64,000 nt of DNA, from assembly GCA_046728115.1 (NCBI GenBank), contig JBKPDW010000072.1, positions 1 through 64,000 of the forward strand, given 5' to 3'. The first letter of the stretch is position 1. Every line of letters begins with the position of its first letter. A model generated the notes under the pieces. It did not search any database. It saw nothing but the letters and a program-made list of their open reading frames with translations, and was not told the DNA's origin. This document shows positions 54,469 to 63,232 of the stretch, piece after piece. The stretch comes from CAVSWN01 sp046728115 (GTDB lineage: Bacteria; Acidobacteriota; Vicinamibacteria; Vicinamibacterales; CAVVIG01). A program made the translations under genes and the position numbers.

Positions 54469-56094
54469 TCAGCGGCAAGGCCGGACCTCGGCATCCCGCA
54501 GGCGCTCGATCTCCACCGGATAGTTCTCGAACGAGATGGTGTAGACCTTCTGGAAGACCTGTCGCAGATAGTCCTCGATCCGATCATCGTATGCCGGATG
54601 GACGATGAATTCGCGGCCCGCCGTCATGGCGCGCACGTCCCCGTCCTCGACGATGATCTCGCCGCCCTTGATCACGTAGCGCGGATACGTGAAGAGGCGA
54701 CCGTCATCCGGCTTTTCGTGATAAATCGTGATGTCCGCATCAGCCCCCGCGCCCAGATGACCCTTCTGCGACAGCCCAAGCGACCGCGCCGGACCCGCGG
54801 AGGTGATGATCGCAATCTCGGACAACGTGTACTCGCGGTCGAGATCGCCGAGCACGACTCGCTGCTGCGCTTTGCTCGGAAGCTTCTTGACCTGCGCCTT
54901 CCGGAACTCCACGTCCGTCAGAAGCTGAATGATCTCCGGGTACCGCCAGAAGCAGGCGCCATTGGGATGATCCGTCGTGAGAAAGACCCGCCAGGGGTCG
55001 TCGATCAGGAGCAGCAGCTCGAGGCCGACGGCCCACTGCACCGCGTTGACCAGATTACGGTCCTTGTAGACATAGGGAACGATGCCGCACCCGGTCTCGT
55101 TCTCCACGTCCAGGTTCCCCCACTTGTGGCCCGTGAGCTGGTAAAGCAGATGCTGCCACGGCCCGTCCGCCGTGATGGTCACCGCGTCGCCAAACAACAC
55201 GGCGCCGGCATCGGTCGTGAGATTCCTCTGCGCGTTGAACGCATTGGCCACGCGGGCCGACTCGGACCGCATCGAGCTCCAGTCGTCGCCGCCGTACGCG
55301 TGGAATTGCAAGTGCGCGAGGTGCGCCCGACAACCGTTGAGCAGGTTCATCGTTTCGAGCGTGGTCGTCACGTTGCCCGGAATGCCCAGGTTGTTGCAGT
55401 GGAGATGAATCGGATGGGGAAGCTTCAACTCGTCGACGATCGCCGCGAGGCTCGCAATGATTCGCGCGGGCGTCACATGCGTATAGCCCTCGACGGGCTC
55501 GAAAAGCGCGTTCGCGTTTTTCCCCCACTTCCAGGCTGCGACGCCTCCGGGGTTGACCGCCTTGACGCCGTATGCCTTGGCGGCCCAAATGAGCCACGCG
55601 ATCACGTGTTTGGCGCGCTCCGTCTCGCCCGCCTCGAGCAGGTCCATGACGAGCTCGTTGTTGGCCATGAGCACGAGACTCGTCTTGTCGACGAGCGGGA
55701 TGTCGTGCAGCTCTTCGTGTGTGTGTCTCGCCGAAAGGATCGGGACAGCCGCTTCGTTCACCGTTGTCCAACCCATACCCGCGTACAAGTAGCCCGTAGC
55801 GAACGTGGTGGGCGTCATGCCACCCAGGCCGGCGCGGCGTTCCGGGGTATGCAGGAATTTTCGTGCGGCGCGCTGGTTCTCGGGCACCAGTCCACGCGCG
55901 AAGTTGAGCGCGCCGCCGGCGACGTGCGTATGTACGTCGACGCCGCCGGGGAACACCACCATCCCGCTTGCATCGATCGAGCGGCCGCCCTCGACATCGG
56001 CCACGATGCGTCCGTCCGCAACGCAAACGTCTTTGATGACGCCGTCGATCCCGTTCGCGGGGTCGTAGACCTTGCCGCCGGTTATGCGCAACAT
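54469..56094 (-). CDS. fhcA: Formylmethanofuran dehydrogenase subunit A
   Basis: This encodes a 541-residue amidohydrolase-fold subunit that hydrolyses N-formylmethanofuran to formate. Metal-site residues line up with archaeal FwdA: H55 and H57 (DVHTHVAGG), K178 (VKAVNPGG), H230/H232 (IHLHCNN), H265 (LQFHAYGG) and D375 (LTTDHPNG). The long C-terminal part (AGADADITIYHEKPDDG) is normal. It is the first gene of the operon fhcA-fhcC-ftr-mfnD-mfnF-mch. No ribosome site precedes the ATG, which sits at a short repeat element. The companion fhcB, usually upstream, is absent here. Confidence 0.93.
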   Translation of the reverse strand: MLRITGGKVYDPANGIDGVIKDVCVADGRIVADVEGGRSIDASGMVVFPGGVDVHTHVAGGALNFARGLVPENQRAARKFLHTPERRAGLGGMTPTTFATGYLYAGMGWTTVNEAAVPILSARHTHEELHDIPLVDKTSLVLMANNELVMDLLEAGETERAKHVIAWLIWAAKAYGVKAVNPGGVAAWKWGKNANALFEPVEGYTHVTPARIIASLAAIVDELKLPHPIHLHCNNLGIPGNVTTTLETMNLLNGCRAHLAHLQFHAYGGDDWSSMRSESARVANAFNAQRNLTTDAGAVLFGDAVTITADGPWQHLLYQLTGHKWGNLDVENETGCGIVPYVYKDRNLVNAVQWAVGLELLLLIDDPWRVFLTTDHPNGACFWRYPEIIQLLTDVEFRKAQVKKLPSKAQQRVVLGDLDREYTLSEIAIITSAGPARSLGLSQKGHLGAGADADITIYHEKPDDGRLFTYPRYVIKGGEIIVEDGDVRAMTAGREFIVHPAYDDRIEDYLRQVFQKVYTISFENYPVEIERLRDAEVRPCR

Positions 56095-56118
56095 GGAAAT
56101 CGGGTAAATGGGGATCCG

Positions 56119-56220
56119 TCAGGCGATCGCCTGGTATTTGGAAGAATCCTTGCCTGCGTTGATCTGCTGGCCCTGCTTCGTCGTGCGGCCTGCGTTCATG
56201 ATGAAGCGCCCGGCTGCCAT
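56119..56220 (-). pseudogene. Truncated FwdD-like molybdopterin-binding subunit
   Basis: A 33-codon frame reads MAAGRFIMNAGRTTKQGQ, then QINAGKDSSKYQAIA and a stop. GRTxxQGxxINxGKxSxxY is the N-terminal motif of the small molybdopterin-dinucleotide-binding proteins (FwdD/FmdD type) that accompany formylmethanofuran dehydrogenase subunit B. The rest of that protein (about 100 residues) is gone, replaced by the divergent hydrolase gene region. It lies exactly where fhcB and its partner would be expected above fhcA. The match rests on one short motif, so confidence is moderate. Confidence 0.45.
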
Positions 56221-56297
56221 CGGAATACGGTTATAACACGACGGCGGCTCGCCGATAGAATAGCCCAACAGAATTCGCGACGTATTCGGAGGCAGCG

Positions 56298-57467
56298 ATG
56301 GACAAATTGTCTCGTCGTGAGCTCGGCCGCCTGGCCGCTGGCGTGGTGACGGCGCGCGCGCTGGCGCCGCCGACGCAACCGCCCGCGCAGCCGCTGTACA
56401 CCGGTCCGCTGACTGGCATTGTCAGCGGTCTCGAGGACCGCCGCTTCGATCCGGTGGCGTATACGCGCGACTTGTACGCCGCGGCACCGCGGCGGCTCCG
56501 ATTTCAGGCGCAGACGCGCGCAGAGGCCGAGGCGTGGCAGCGGACCTTGCACGCGAGACTGATCGACCTTCTTGGTGGATTTCCGCTCGAACGCCTTGCA
56601 CTGCGCGCGGCCACGATCGACGCGCGCTCGTTCCCGTCGTATCGTCGCGAAAAGGTCGTTTTCGATAGTCGTCCAGGCGTGACCGTGCTGGCGTACGTGC
56701 TGGTTCCGACGCAGGCCACACCGCCCGTCCCAACGGTGATCTGTGTGCCCGGCCACGGCCGAGGCGTCGACGACATCGTCGGCATCGACGAGCAAGGGCG
56801 CGATCGAACGGACAAAACCGGCTACCAGCACGATTTTGCGATTCAAGTGGCAGAAGCGGGGCTGGCGGCTGTTGCCATCGAGCCGATGGGCTTCGGTTGC
56901 CGGCGCGATCCACTCAACGCACGGCAAGGGCTGTCGCGCAAAGGATGCGAACCGATTGCCGGCGGCGCGCTCATGATCGGCCAGACGATGATCGGGTGGC
57001 GCGTATGGGACATCATGCGGACGCTCGACTACATTGCGTCGCGTCCGGAGCTGGATGCGAGTCGCGTCGGCTGCATGGGGATTTCAGGCGGCGGCACGGC
57101 CACGCTTTTTGCCGCGGCGATCGAACCTCGCCTCCGTGCGGCCATGGTCAGCGGCTACCTCAACACGTTCAGCGACAGCATCGGCAGCCTTGCTCACTGC
57201 GTCGACAACTACATCCCCGGCATCCTGAACTGGGCCGAGATGCACGACATCGCCGGTCTGATCGCGCCAAGGCCGCTGTTTGTCGAATCGGGCGAGAAAG
57301 ACAACATCTTTCCGATTCAGGCGAGCGTCGAGAGCTTCAACCACGTGCGCGAGATCTATCGTGTCTTCGAGGCGGCCGACCGAATCGAGCAGGAGGTCTT
57401 CCCCGGCGAACACTCATTCTGGGGCAAGCGCGGGATTCCATTCCTGGCGCGGCACCTGAACGCGTGA
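56298..57467 (+). CDS. Tat-exported alpha/beta hydrolase
   Basis: This encodes a 389-residue esterase-like protein. The N-terminus SRRELGRLAAGVVTARALA is a twin-arginine signal. The catalytic triad can be placed at S263 (GCMGISGGG), D335 (SGEKDNIFP) and H372 (PGEHSFWG). The oxyanion region is VICVPGHGRG. It resembles the acetyl-xylan-esterase/dienelactone hydrolase group, often seen with polysaccharide or plant-compound breakdown in acidobacteria. GGAGG lies five bases before the ATG; a possible -10 TAGAAT is at 56256-56261. It interrupts the C1 cluster. Confidence 0.85.
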   Translation: MDKLSRRELGRLAAGVVTARALAPPTQPPAQPLYTGPLTGIVSGLEDRRFDPVAYTRDLYAAAPRRLRFQAQTRAEAEAWQRTLHARLIDLLGGFPLERLALRAATIDARSFPSYRREKVVFDSRPGVTVLAYVLVPTQATPPVPTVICVPGHGRGVDDIVGIDEQGRDRTDKTGYQHDFAIQVAEAGLAAVAIEPMGFGCRRDPLNARQGLSRKGCEPIAGGALMIGQTMIGWRVWDIMRTLDYIASRPELDASRVGCMGISGGGTATLFAAAIEPRLRAAMVSGYLNTFSDSIGSLAHCVDNYIPGILNWAEMHDIAGLIAPRPLFVESGEKDNIFPIQASVESFNHVREIYRVFEAADRIEQEVFPGEHSFWGKRGIPFLARHLNA

Positions 57468-57477
57468 CCGCTCGACG

Positions 57478-59196
57478 TCAACGACCGCGACTGCTCGACG
57501 AGACTGGTGACGCGTCGAGCGGCTCCAGTTTGATGATCGACGCGCCGTGGTTGCTGCCGACCCAGAACGTGACGGGATTCGTCGAGTTGTCGACGAACAC
57601 TCTCCGGACGTTCGTGTGCGCGGGCAGGAGATACTCGACGAACTGACCGGTCTTGGGATTCAAGCGGAGGATGCGGTCGTTGTACTCGCCTCCGGACCAT
57701 ACGTCGCCGTTCTTGTCGATGGTCACGTCGTAGGGCCAGGCTCCCGGCGTCGGCGCGGGCCATTCCTGAAAGCGCCTGGTCCGGGTATCGAACATTCCAA
57801 TCCGATCGGCGCGGTTCTCGCCGAACCAGAGGCGATCCTGGGAATCCATCATCCCGCGCCGCGGTCCGGATCCCGGCGTCGGCGTCTTGTCCATCGTGAT
57901 GGCGCCTGTTTTCGCGTCGATCCTGCCGATCTCCTCGCTGCCGAGCGGCAGAAAATACCCGTTGTTGTTCGTGTCCGGAATCACGTCGTACACGTTCGGC
58001 CGCGGGATCTTGTACGGCTCGAACACCTCGAAATTCCCGGAACGAACGTCCAGGCGCAGCACGGTATACGTGCCAGCATCCTGCAGCCACACTTTCCCGT
58101 CGACATGGTGCTTGTCGGGACTGACTTGATTGATCTGCACGTGGTCGCCGTTCAGCGCGGACGGCAGGCTCCACGTCTGGAACGTTTCTGTCTTCTTGTC
58201 GAACTTCGCGATGCCGCCCTGAAACTGCAAGGCGAGCCATGGATTCTCGTCCTCATCGAACCGCATGCCGAGAATCCCCTTGGGTGCGGCGGGCTTGAGG
58301 ACGGGTACCGGGTACTCGACAACCTTGCCGGTTCGCGGATCGAGCTTTCCGAGGATCTGCTCGCCGAAGGCGGCGTACCAGACCATTCCTGCCGAGTCGA
58401 CGATCACGTCGTGAGGCTGCCTCGTCTTCTGCGGCAGCGCGTAGTCAGTGTAGATGACGTGCGTCCCGGCGCCCTTCGGACGGGGCAGCGTCTTGAAGCT
58501 GTAGTTCCATTGAGGGCCGGAGCTTAGATTCAGGCCGCTCAAGTACTCGGCCTGACGCCGCCACGCCTGCTGCTGTCGCTCCGCCGATACCGTTCCGCCC
58601 CCAATCCGGGGCGCCGGAGTTCGCTGCGGCATCAGTGGGAATGCGAGCGGCGGATAACCCGCCATGCGCTCGATGACGCGCACGAACGCATCGGCATCGT
58701 GGCGCGACCTGGTCACGAGCTCCAACGTGTGACAGTGGGCGCAACCGCGGATAGAAGCCTTTCGATCCTCGTCGCCCGGGAAACTCGCAAGCCATTCCGT
58801 GTTGGTCAGCTGCGACGCGAGATTGGCCGTCTTCTGAAGCCTGATGTCCGCCTCTGTCGTCTTGTCGCGCGCGATCGAGACGGTGATGTCGTGCTCGAGG
58901 TCGTATCCGACCGCCCGAATCTGAAGCGCATACTGGCCCGGATCCAGCTTCGCGGCTGGAAACCGATAGCGACCTTGCTGATCGCTCACGACGCTGATCG
59001 TCTGCGTCGAGCCGGCCTTTCGGGCGCTGACGAGCACGCCTTCCATCGAGCCTTCTTCGGACGATGAGACCACTCCGGTCAGCGCGACGTCGGTGCGCCC
59101 TTGCGCACGGACGGAGCTGGATGCGGTCTCAGCGAGCGAAAAGGCGAGGCAGGCGGCCGGTACGGACAGGGTGAGGAGGACGCGTCGAGCTTGCAT
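57478..59196 (-). CDS. Secreted regulatory-domain/monoheme/Vgb-like propeller protein
   Basis: This encodes a 572-residue exported protein. A signal peptide (about 1-32) is followed by a carboxypeptidase-regulatory-like domain (DVALTGVVSSSEEGSMEGVL, about 36-122), then a heme c site CAHCH (C152, C155, H156). A seven-bladed propeller of the virginiamycin B lyase type forms the rest (PHDVIVDSAGMVWYAAFG, GMMDSQDRLWFGENRAD, PYDVTIDKNGDVWSGG). The same domain order as in 6699-8975 suggests a common function, perhaps heme-based electron transfer coupled to a lyase or binding propeller. The GGAG five bases before the ATG fixes the start. It converges with the hydrolase gene. Confidence 0.82.
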   Translation of the reverse strand: MQARRVLLTLSVPAACLAFSLAETASSSVRAQGRTDVALTGVVSSSEEGSMEGVLVSARKAGSTQTISVVSDQQGRYRFPAAKLDPGQYALQIRAVGYDLEHDITVSIARDKTTEADIRLQKTANLASQLTNTEWLASFPGDEDRKASIRGCAHCHTLELVTRSRHDADAFVRVIERMAGYPPLAFPLMPQRTPAPRIGGGTVSAERQQQAWRRQAEYLSGLNLSSGPQWNYSFKTLPRPKGAGTHVIYTDYALPQKTRQPHDVIVDSAGMVWYAAFGEQILGKLDPRTGKVVEYPVPVLKPAAPKGILGMRFDEDENPWLALQFQGGIAKFDKKTETFQTWSLPSALNGDHVQINQVSPDKHHVDGKVWLQDAGTYTVLRLDVRSGNFEVFEPYKIPRPNVYDVIPDTNNNGYFLPLGSEEIGRIDAKTGAITMDKTPTPGSGPRRGMMDSQDRLWFGENRADRIGMFDTRTRRFQEWPAPTPGAWPYDVTIDKNGDVWSGGEYNDRILRLNPKTGQFVEYLLPAHTNVRRVFVDNSTNPVTFWVGSNHGASIIKLEPLDASPVSSSSRGR

Positions 59197-59236
59197 AGGT
59201 ACTCCGCGCGTAACCTAGCACCGAGGGAACCCGTGG

Positions 59237-60466
59237 TCAACGCTCGGGACCACGGCTGCCCCCCCACGCAATGAGATCCGCGTACACACGCTTGGCTTGG
59301 GCGACCAGCGCCGAGTAACACGCCGCCGCATCGGGACCTTCGGCGCATACCGTGCACACCGGGCGGCCGGCGCGAATGGGTGCGCCCGGATGCGGAATAT
59401 CGCGGATGTCCGCATCCGGATCGATGGGGCTGCGGCGACTCCACGCGCAGGTGTCGCCAGCCGTGACATCCTGCCGTGCGAAGACCACTGCCTTTCCAAA
59501 CGCACCTCGAGACCCGAGCCGCGCCTGCGCGAGATCGAAATCGGGCAGCATCCCGGCATCGCACGCGGACGCGTGGATGGCGAATACGGTGAGGCCGTAG
59601 GCGCGCTCGAGGAGCTCCATCGACGCGCACCAGCGTGGGTTGATTTCGACGGCGTAGGGAATGCCATCGCACGCCACGAAATCGATCCCGTTGACGCCGA
59701 CGAGGCCGAATTCGACAGCTACACGGCGGGCGAGCGCGCAAGCCGCATCGATCACAGCTTCGTCGCGCCCAAATTGCACGTCGCCGGCCGCGGCGAGAAT
59801 GTTTCCGCAATACCTGAAGCCCGACGATCCGAATGCGCCGTCGCCAATCAGCTGGCGAAATACGCCGAGTGGCACGGCACGGCCACGGGCCGCCGCGAAC
59901 ACCACTGAGCCTGGCGTGCCATCCACGAGTTCCTGGAGATAGCAGCCGCGTGGCACGGCGTCGCCCGGATGCCACAGCCTCACCTGGTGTCCGCCGCCCG
60001 ATGCCAACGGCTTCAGAAGCCATCGACGATTGGTGAGGTCCGGTGTCAGCCGCGTTGGTTCAGGCGTCTTGGCGTACGGCCGGTTCAAGATGGGCTCGAC
60101 GCATGAGGCTGGCGCCGCCAATCCGTTCTTCCAGAGTGTGTGTGCGACGAGGATTGGATCGCGGGCCCGCTTCAATACATCGGGCGGGTTGCCCCACAGC
60201 GTTCGATTCGCGGCGAGCGTGCGGACCGCTTCGGGATGATTCTCGAAGTTTGCGAGGTACGCGACTGCATCGCATGAGATGTTGCGAACAATCTCGGCCG
60301 CGGCGCGTGCCGTGAATGTTCCAGGGAGCGACAACGCGCGCACGGCCGGATGCTGATCGGAATCGGCGAACGCGTCGATTGCCGTCACGCCGAAGCCCGC
60401 CCGCGCCGCCGACTCGGCGGCCGCGCGGGCCGACACGCCCGCGATTAGAACGCTTTCAGCTCTCAC
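59237..60466 (-). CDS. ATP-grasp protein of the H4MPT cluster
   Basis: This encodes a 409-residue ATP-grasp protein starting at a GTG. Motifs in order are the N-terminal VLIAGVSARAAAESAARAGF, the ATP-binding RWLLKPLASGGGHQVRLW, the lid CYLQELVDGTPGSVVF and the Mg site GIPYAVEINPRWCASMELLE. Similar proteins occur in H4MPT gene sets of methylotrophs and planctomycetes without an assigned reaction; a carboxylate-amine ligation in coenzyme assembly is likely. It overlaps the DUF1464 gene by 11 bases and so belongs to the fae-mtdB operon. Confidence 0.82.
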   Translation of the reverse strand: MRAESVLIAGVSARAAAESAARAGFGVTAIDAFADSDQHPAVRALSLPGTFTARAAAEIVRNISCDAVAYLANFENHPEAVRTLAANRTLWGNPPDVLKRARDPILVAHTLWKNGLAAPASCVEPILNRPYAKTPEPTRLTPDLTNRRWLLKPLASGGGHQVRLWHPGDAVPRGCYLQELVDGTPGSVVFAAARGRAVPLGVFRQLIGDGAFGSSGFRYCGNILAAAGDVQFGRDEAVIDAACALARRVAVEFGLVGVNGIDFVACDGIPYAVEINPRWCASMELLERAYGLTVFAIHASACDAGMLPDFDLAQARLGSRGAFGKAVVFARQDVTAGDTCAWSRRSPIDPDADIRDIPHPGAPIRAGRPVCTVCAEGPDAAACYSALVAQAKRVYADLIAWGGSRGPER

Positions 60467-61553
60467 GATCGAGTTTCAGTCTGGAGCGAGCCGCGGCCGG
60501 AGAGATGAAGTGAAGATGATCGAGAACCGTGCCTGAAGCGTCGCGAATGCCGAGGGCATCGACGATGGGAGCAAAGCGCCCGCCCGCAAGCCCGTCCGCA
60601 ATCACGGCGGCGCCCTGAGCGCCCTGCTTCGACGTAGCGGCAAATCCGCTGAGCCCGCAGACCGTCGCGCGTGGAAGCGCAGACGCCAACCGGCGCGCCA
60701 GTTCCTCGACCACGCCTCCGATACGTGCCACGCGTCCCGAAAGAATCACGTCGCTTGCCTTGGGGGCGGAGACCGCGAGCGTGATCACCGCTTTTACAGC
60801 GCTTTCAAGGTACGCCTCCCAGGCCAGACGTCCTTGCGCTGTGGTTGGCGACGCGAGCGCTTCTGGTGGAGCCTCGGGTGTACCGGCGATCGTAGCGACA
60901 CCGCCGGCAAACAGATGATGCTTCGTGACGGCATGGGTCAGAAACGCGACTTCGCCGTCGAGCGCGCCGGCGGCGCGCAGACCGATCGGTCCCGATGTGC
61001 CGCCGAGGCCGTCCACGATTCGACCATCCTCAACCGCGATCGCTGCAGTGAACGCACCGCCAAGCTCCAGCAAGATCAACGAGACGTCGCGCGGGCCACA
61101 GCCGCGGCGCACCGTCCACTCGTGAACGGCCAGCGCGACCGCGCACACTTTGTCCGCTGTTCCCATGTCGACGCGGTTCACCTTGCGATATGCCGGGACC
61201 GACTGCAGGTGCAGCACACCAGGCGTGAGCACGACGGGAACCGACGAGCGCGCGAGCGCGCGCATCAACGCGCGCAGTCCCAGGATGCCGCCCGATGCCT
61301 GATCGTCGGGGAGGTAGGCCAGCCGGAGATCCGCCTCGGTCAGATCGCGTGCCGTAACGAGGGGAAGACCGTAGCCGGACGGTCCGGCAACGAGATCCAG
61401 CGGCCGGGCGGCCTCGAGCACGCCCTGCAGCACGGATGGATCGGCCAGCGCGTCGGACGTCGCGAACGATCGATCCAGGAAGACGCGTCCATCGTCCAGG
61501 CCGCAGACGTCGACGCTGATCGTGCCCGGGTCGATCCCGATTACGCGAGCCAT
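60456..61553 (-). CDS. DUF1464 family ASKHA protein
   Basis: This encodes a 365-residue predicted kinase-fold protein. MARVIGIDPGTISVDVCGL is a phosphate-1 loop, and LILLELGGAFTAAIAVEDG resembles the phosphate-2 and adenosine regions. GSVARIGG-like SGRVARIGGVVEEL follows. DUF1464 is shared by archaea and H4MPT-using bacteria and was loosely described as butyrate kinase-like. A role in coenzyme phosphorylation or side-chain synthesis is an inference from context. The start was moved to MARVIG from a longer frame that has no ribosome site. It lies between mtdB and the ATP-grasp gene. Confidence 0.8.
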   Translation of the reverse strand: MARVIGIDPGTISVDVCGLDDGRVFLDRSFATSDALADPSVLQGVLEAARPLDLVAGPSGYGLPLVTARDLTEADLRLAYLPDDQASGGILGLRALMRALARSSVPVVLTPGVLHLQSVPAYRKVNRVDMGTADKVCAVALAVHEWTVRRGCGPRDVSLILLELGGAFTAAIAVEDGRIVDGLGGTSGPIGLRAAGALDGEVAFLTHAVTKHHLFAGGVATIAGTPEAPPEALASPTTAQGRLAWEAYLESAVKAVITLAVSAPKASDVILSGRVARIGGVVEELARRLASALPRATVCGLSGFAATSKQGAQGAAVIADGLAGGRFAPIVDALGIRDASGTVLDHLHFISPAAARSRLKLDRES

Positions 61554-61649
61554 CTTGGGCGAACGCTCCGCCACTGAGGACGGGCCCCGTGGTGGCCACC
61601 GGTGTGAGTATTCTTTTCGCGTTGTCGTCAATTCGTGGCTGATCGCCCA

Positions 61650-62516
61650 CTAGCTTTTGGATGTCGCGAGCTCCCGACCGATGTCGGCGATCGCTTCCAC
61701 GTCGAGCACCAGATCGTTTTGGGCGAAGAGCCGTTCGATGCACGCCTTGTGGATCTTCATTTTCAGCGCGCCCACGCCGAGTGCGCCGAACGTCGTCGTG
61801 CCGTCGCGATCGACGCCGTTGTCCTGGGCCTCGATCCCTTCGACGCCGGCCGGCGGAACAGCGTTGAGATCGGCGGCGGCGCGCAGTCCGCGTCCAATCC
61901 AGGCCGCGCGCGGGATCAGACGAACGCCCGCGGCACCGGCGCTCAGGAGCAGCGCGGCGCCTTCCAGCGCAGCCGCGGCCTGCGAGGTGTCCGGCAGCGT
62001 GACTTCGTCGACCGTGCCGCCGAAGCGGCGTTGAATGCGTTCTGCGAGCGCGCCGTCGTGAGGCCGGCGTGATGTCGCCCCGACGCGGGCGCCGGCGCGG
62101 GCCAGAAGCCCGGCGGCGCGCAGACCCACCGGTCCGGTCGCGGCCGTGACGACCGCGCGTTGGCCACGCACATCGCCGACCCCCTGGAGCAGCTTCGCGA
62201 CGGCCGCAACAGCCGTCGTGTTCGATCCGTTCGAGTCGAGCATGACCGACACGCGCATCGGGCCGAAAAACGCGCCGCGCACGGCCGACAGCAGTTGCTC
62301 GCCCGCCGCGATATCGGTGCCGCCGATGAAGATGGCGGTGTGGCGGAGATCCTTGGGCCCTCGCGTGAAGATGGCGCCGTGGACGAGATCCCGCACGGCG
62401 TCGGCGGTCACGCCGCCGTAGCTCATCACCTCATCCGCGCCCGCATCGTAAGCCACGACCCGGTCGAAGACGCTTGGCTGCGGCGAGGTGTCGAGTTGCA
62501 GCAGGAGATTGCGCAA
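61650..62516 (-). CDS. mtdB: Methylene-H4MPT dehydrogenase
   Basis: This encodes a 288-residue NAD(P)-dependent enzyme that oxidises methylene-H4MPT to methenyl-H4MPT, the second step of formaldehyde oxidation. Typical features are DAGADEVMSYGGVT, FIGGTDIAAGEQLL, the dinucleotide loop TAATGPVGLRAAGLLARAG, LLSAGAAGVRLI and DLNAVPPAGVEGIEAQDNG. Translation must begin at the TTG at 62516 (three bases after the fae stop), because no ATG or GTG lies before the conserved region. It is directly downstream of fae, which makes the substrate. Confidence 0.9.
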   Translation of the reverse strand: MRNLLLQLDTSPQPSVFDRVVAYDAGADEVMSYGGVTADAVRDLVHGAIFTRGPKDLRHTAIFIGGTDIAAGEQLLSAVRGAFFGPMRVSVMLDSNGSNTTAVAAVAKLLQGVGDVRGQRAVVTAATGPVGLRAAGLLARAGARVGATSRRPHDGALAERIQRRFGGTVDEVTLPDTSQAAAALEGAALLLSAGAAGVRLIPRAAWIGRGLRAAADLNAVPPAGVEGIEAQDNGVDRDGTTTFGALGVGALKMKIHKACIERLFAQNDLVLDVEAIADIGRELATSKS

Positions 62517-62519
62517 CAG

Positions 62520-63050
62520 CTACACACCAACCCCGCGCTTCTTCTCCGCCCCGCCCGCAAACGGATGCGCGGCTGTTTTGGCGCCGGTGATCACCTCGTT
62601 CAGGGACGGCTTGTTTGCCAGCGCGCGCTGGATCGATTCCTTGGTCGCCTGGTAGTTGTAGTCGTAAATCTTCTGAGCGTCCTTGGCTTCCCAATGGATG
62701 AACACGCCCACGAGCACGCAGTAGTCATCCGCTTTGTCGCGCGGGATCACGCCGGCCTCGACCGAATCGACAACGGCGCGTCCAACGGCGGCTTGAGCCG
62801 GACCGAACATCTGCACCGCTTGCGCGGCTCCCTTGATGGTGACCTTGTTGAAGAGGAGCGTGTCGGGCTTGGCCGGCAGGTTCGGCGTCACGACGGCGAG
62901 GAGCGTGCTAAAGCCGTCCTTCTGGTTCGAAAGGGCATGTGTGAACGCCGCGCCCGCCGGTCCGGACTTCGATCCGATGATGAGGTCGATGTGCGCGACT
63001 TCGTTGCCTTCACCGACCAATGACTCACCGATGAAGAAGTCTGCTGCCAT
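62520..63050 (-). CDS. fae: Formaldehyde-activating enzyme
   Basis: This encodes a 176-residue cytosolic enzyme that condenses formaldehyde with H4MPT to methylene-H4[17 protein letters not shown] contains the catalytic histidine H20. [33 protein letters not shown] and [11 protein letters not shown] are near-identical to proteobacterial Fae. The length and the HPFA C-terminus are normal. AAGGAG lies nine bases before the ATG. It is the first gene of a minus-strand operon with mtdB, DUF1464 and the ATP-grasp gene. Full conservation suggests a functional detoxification or oxidation pathway. Confidence 0.95.
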   Translation of the reverse strand: MAADFFIGESLVGEGNEVAHIDLIIGSKSGPAGAAFTHALSNQKDGFSTLLAVVTPNLPAKPDTLLFNKVTIKGAAQAVQMFGPAQAAVGRAVVDSVEAGVIPRDKADDYCVLVGVFIHWEAKDAQKIYDYNYQATKESIQRALANKPSLNEVITGAKTAAHPFAGGAEKKRGVGV

Positions 63051-63139
63051 TGGGAAGAGCTCCTTTCTGGAAAGTGATCAGGTCCCCTGATGGTCAGGCG
63101 TGGGTGTCGCGATCCGACGGGCATCACGCCAGGCGGGCG

Positions 63140-63166
63140 AGTATACACCAGGAGCACTGAGGCCAA
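63140..63166 (-). promoter_or_regulatory. Candidate fae promoter
   Basis: On the minus strand TTGGCC (63166-63161) and TATACT (63145-63140) are 15 bases apart, a little short for a sigma-70 promoter. They lie about 90 bases above the fae ATG. The plus strand has a TATACAAT at 63184-63191 that could serve the divergent gene. Confidence 0.35.
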
Positions 63167-63232
63167 CGCACGGCGACCCGAGGTATACAATGACCGCTTT
63201 CACAACGAAGCCGCCAGTCACTGTCACGCATC

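Noticed and set aside
54598..56349. A 583-codon plus-strand frame opposite fhcA
   Set aside because: The minus strand has all metal ligands of subunit A, and the plus frame has no motif or start signal.
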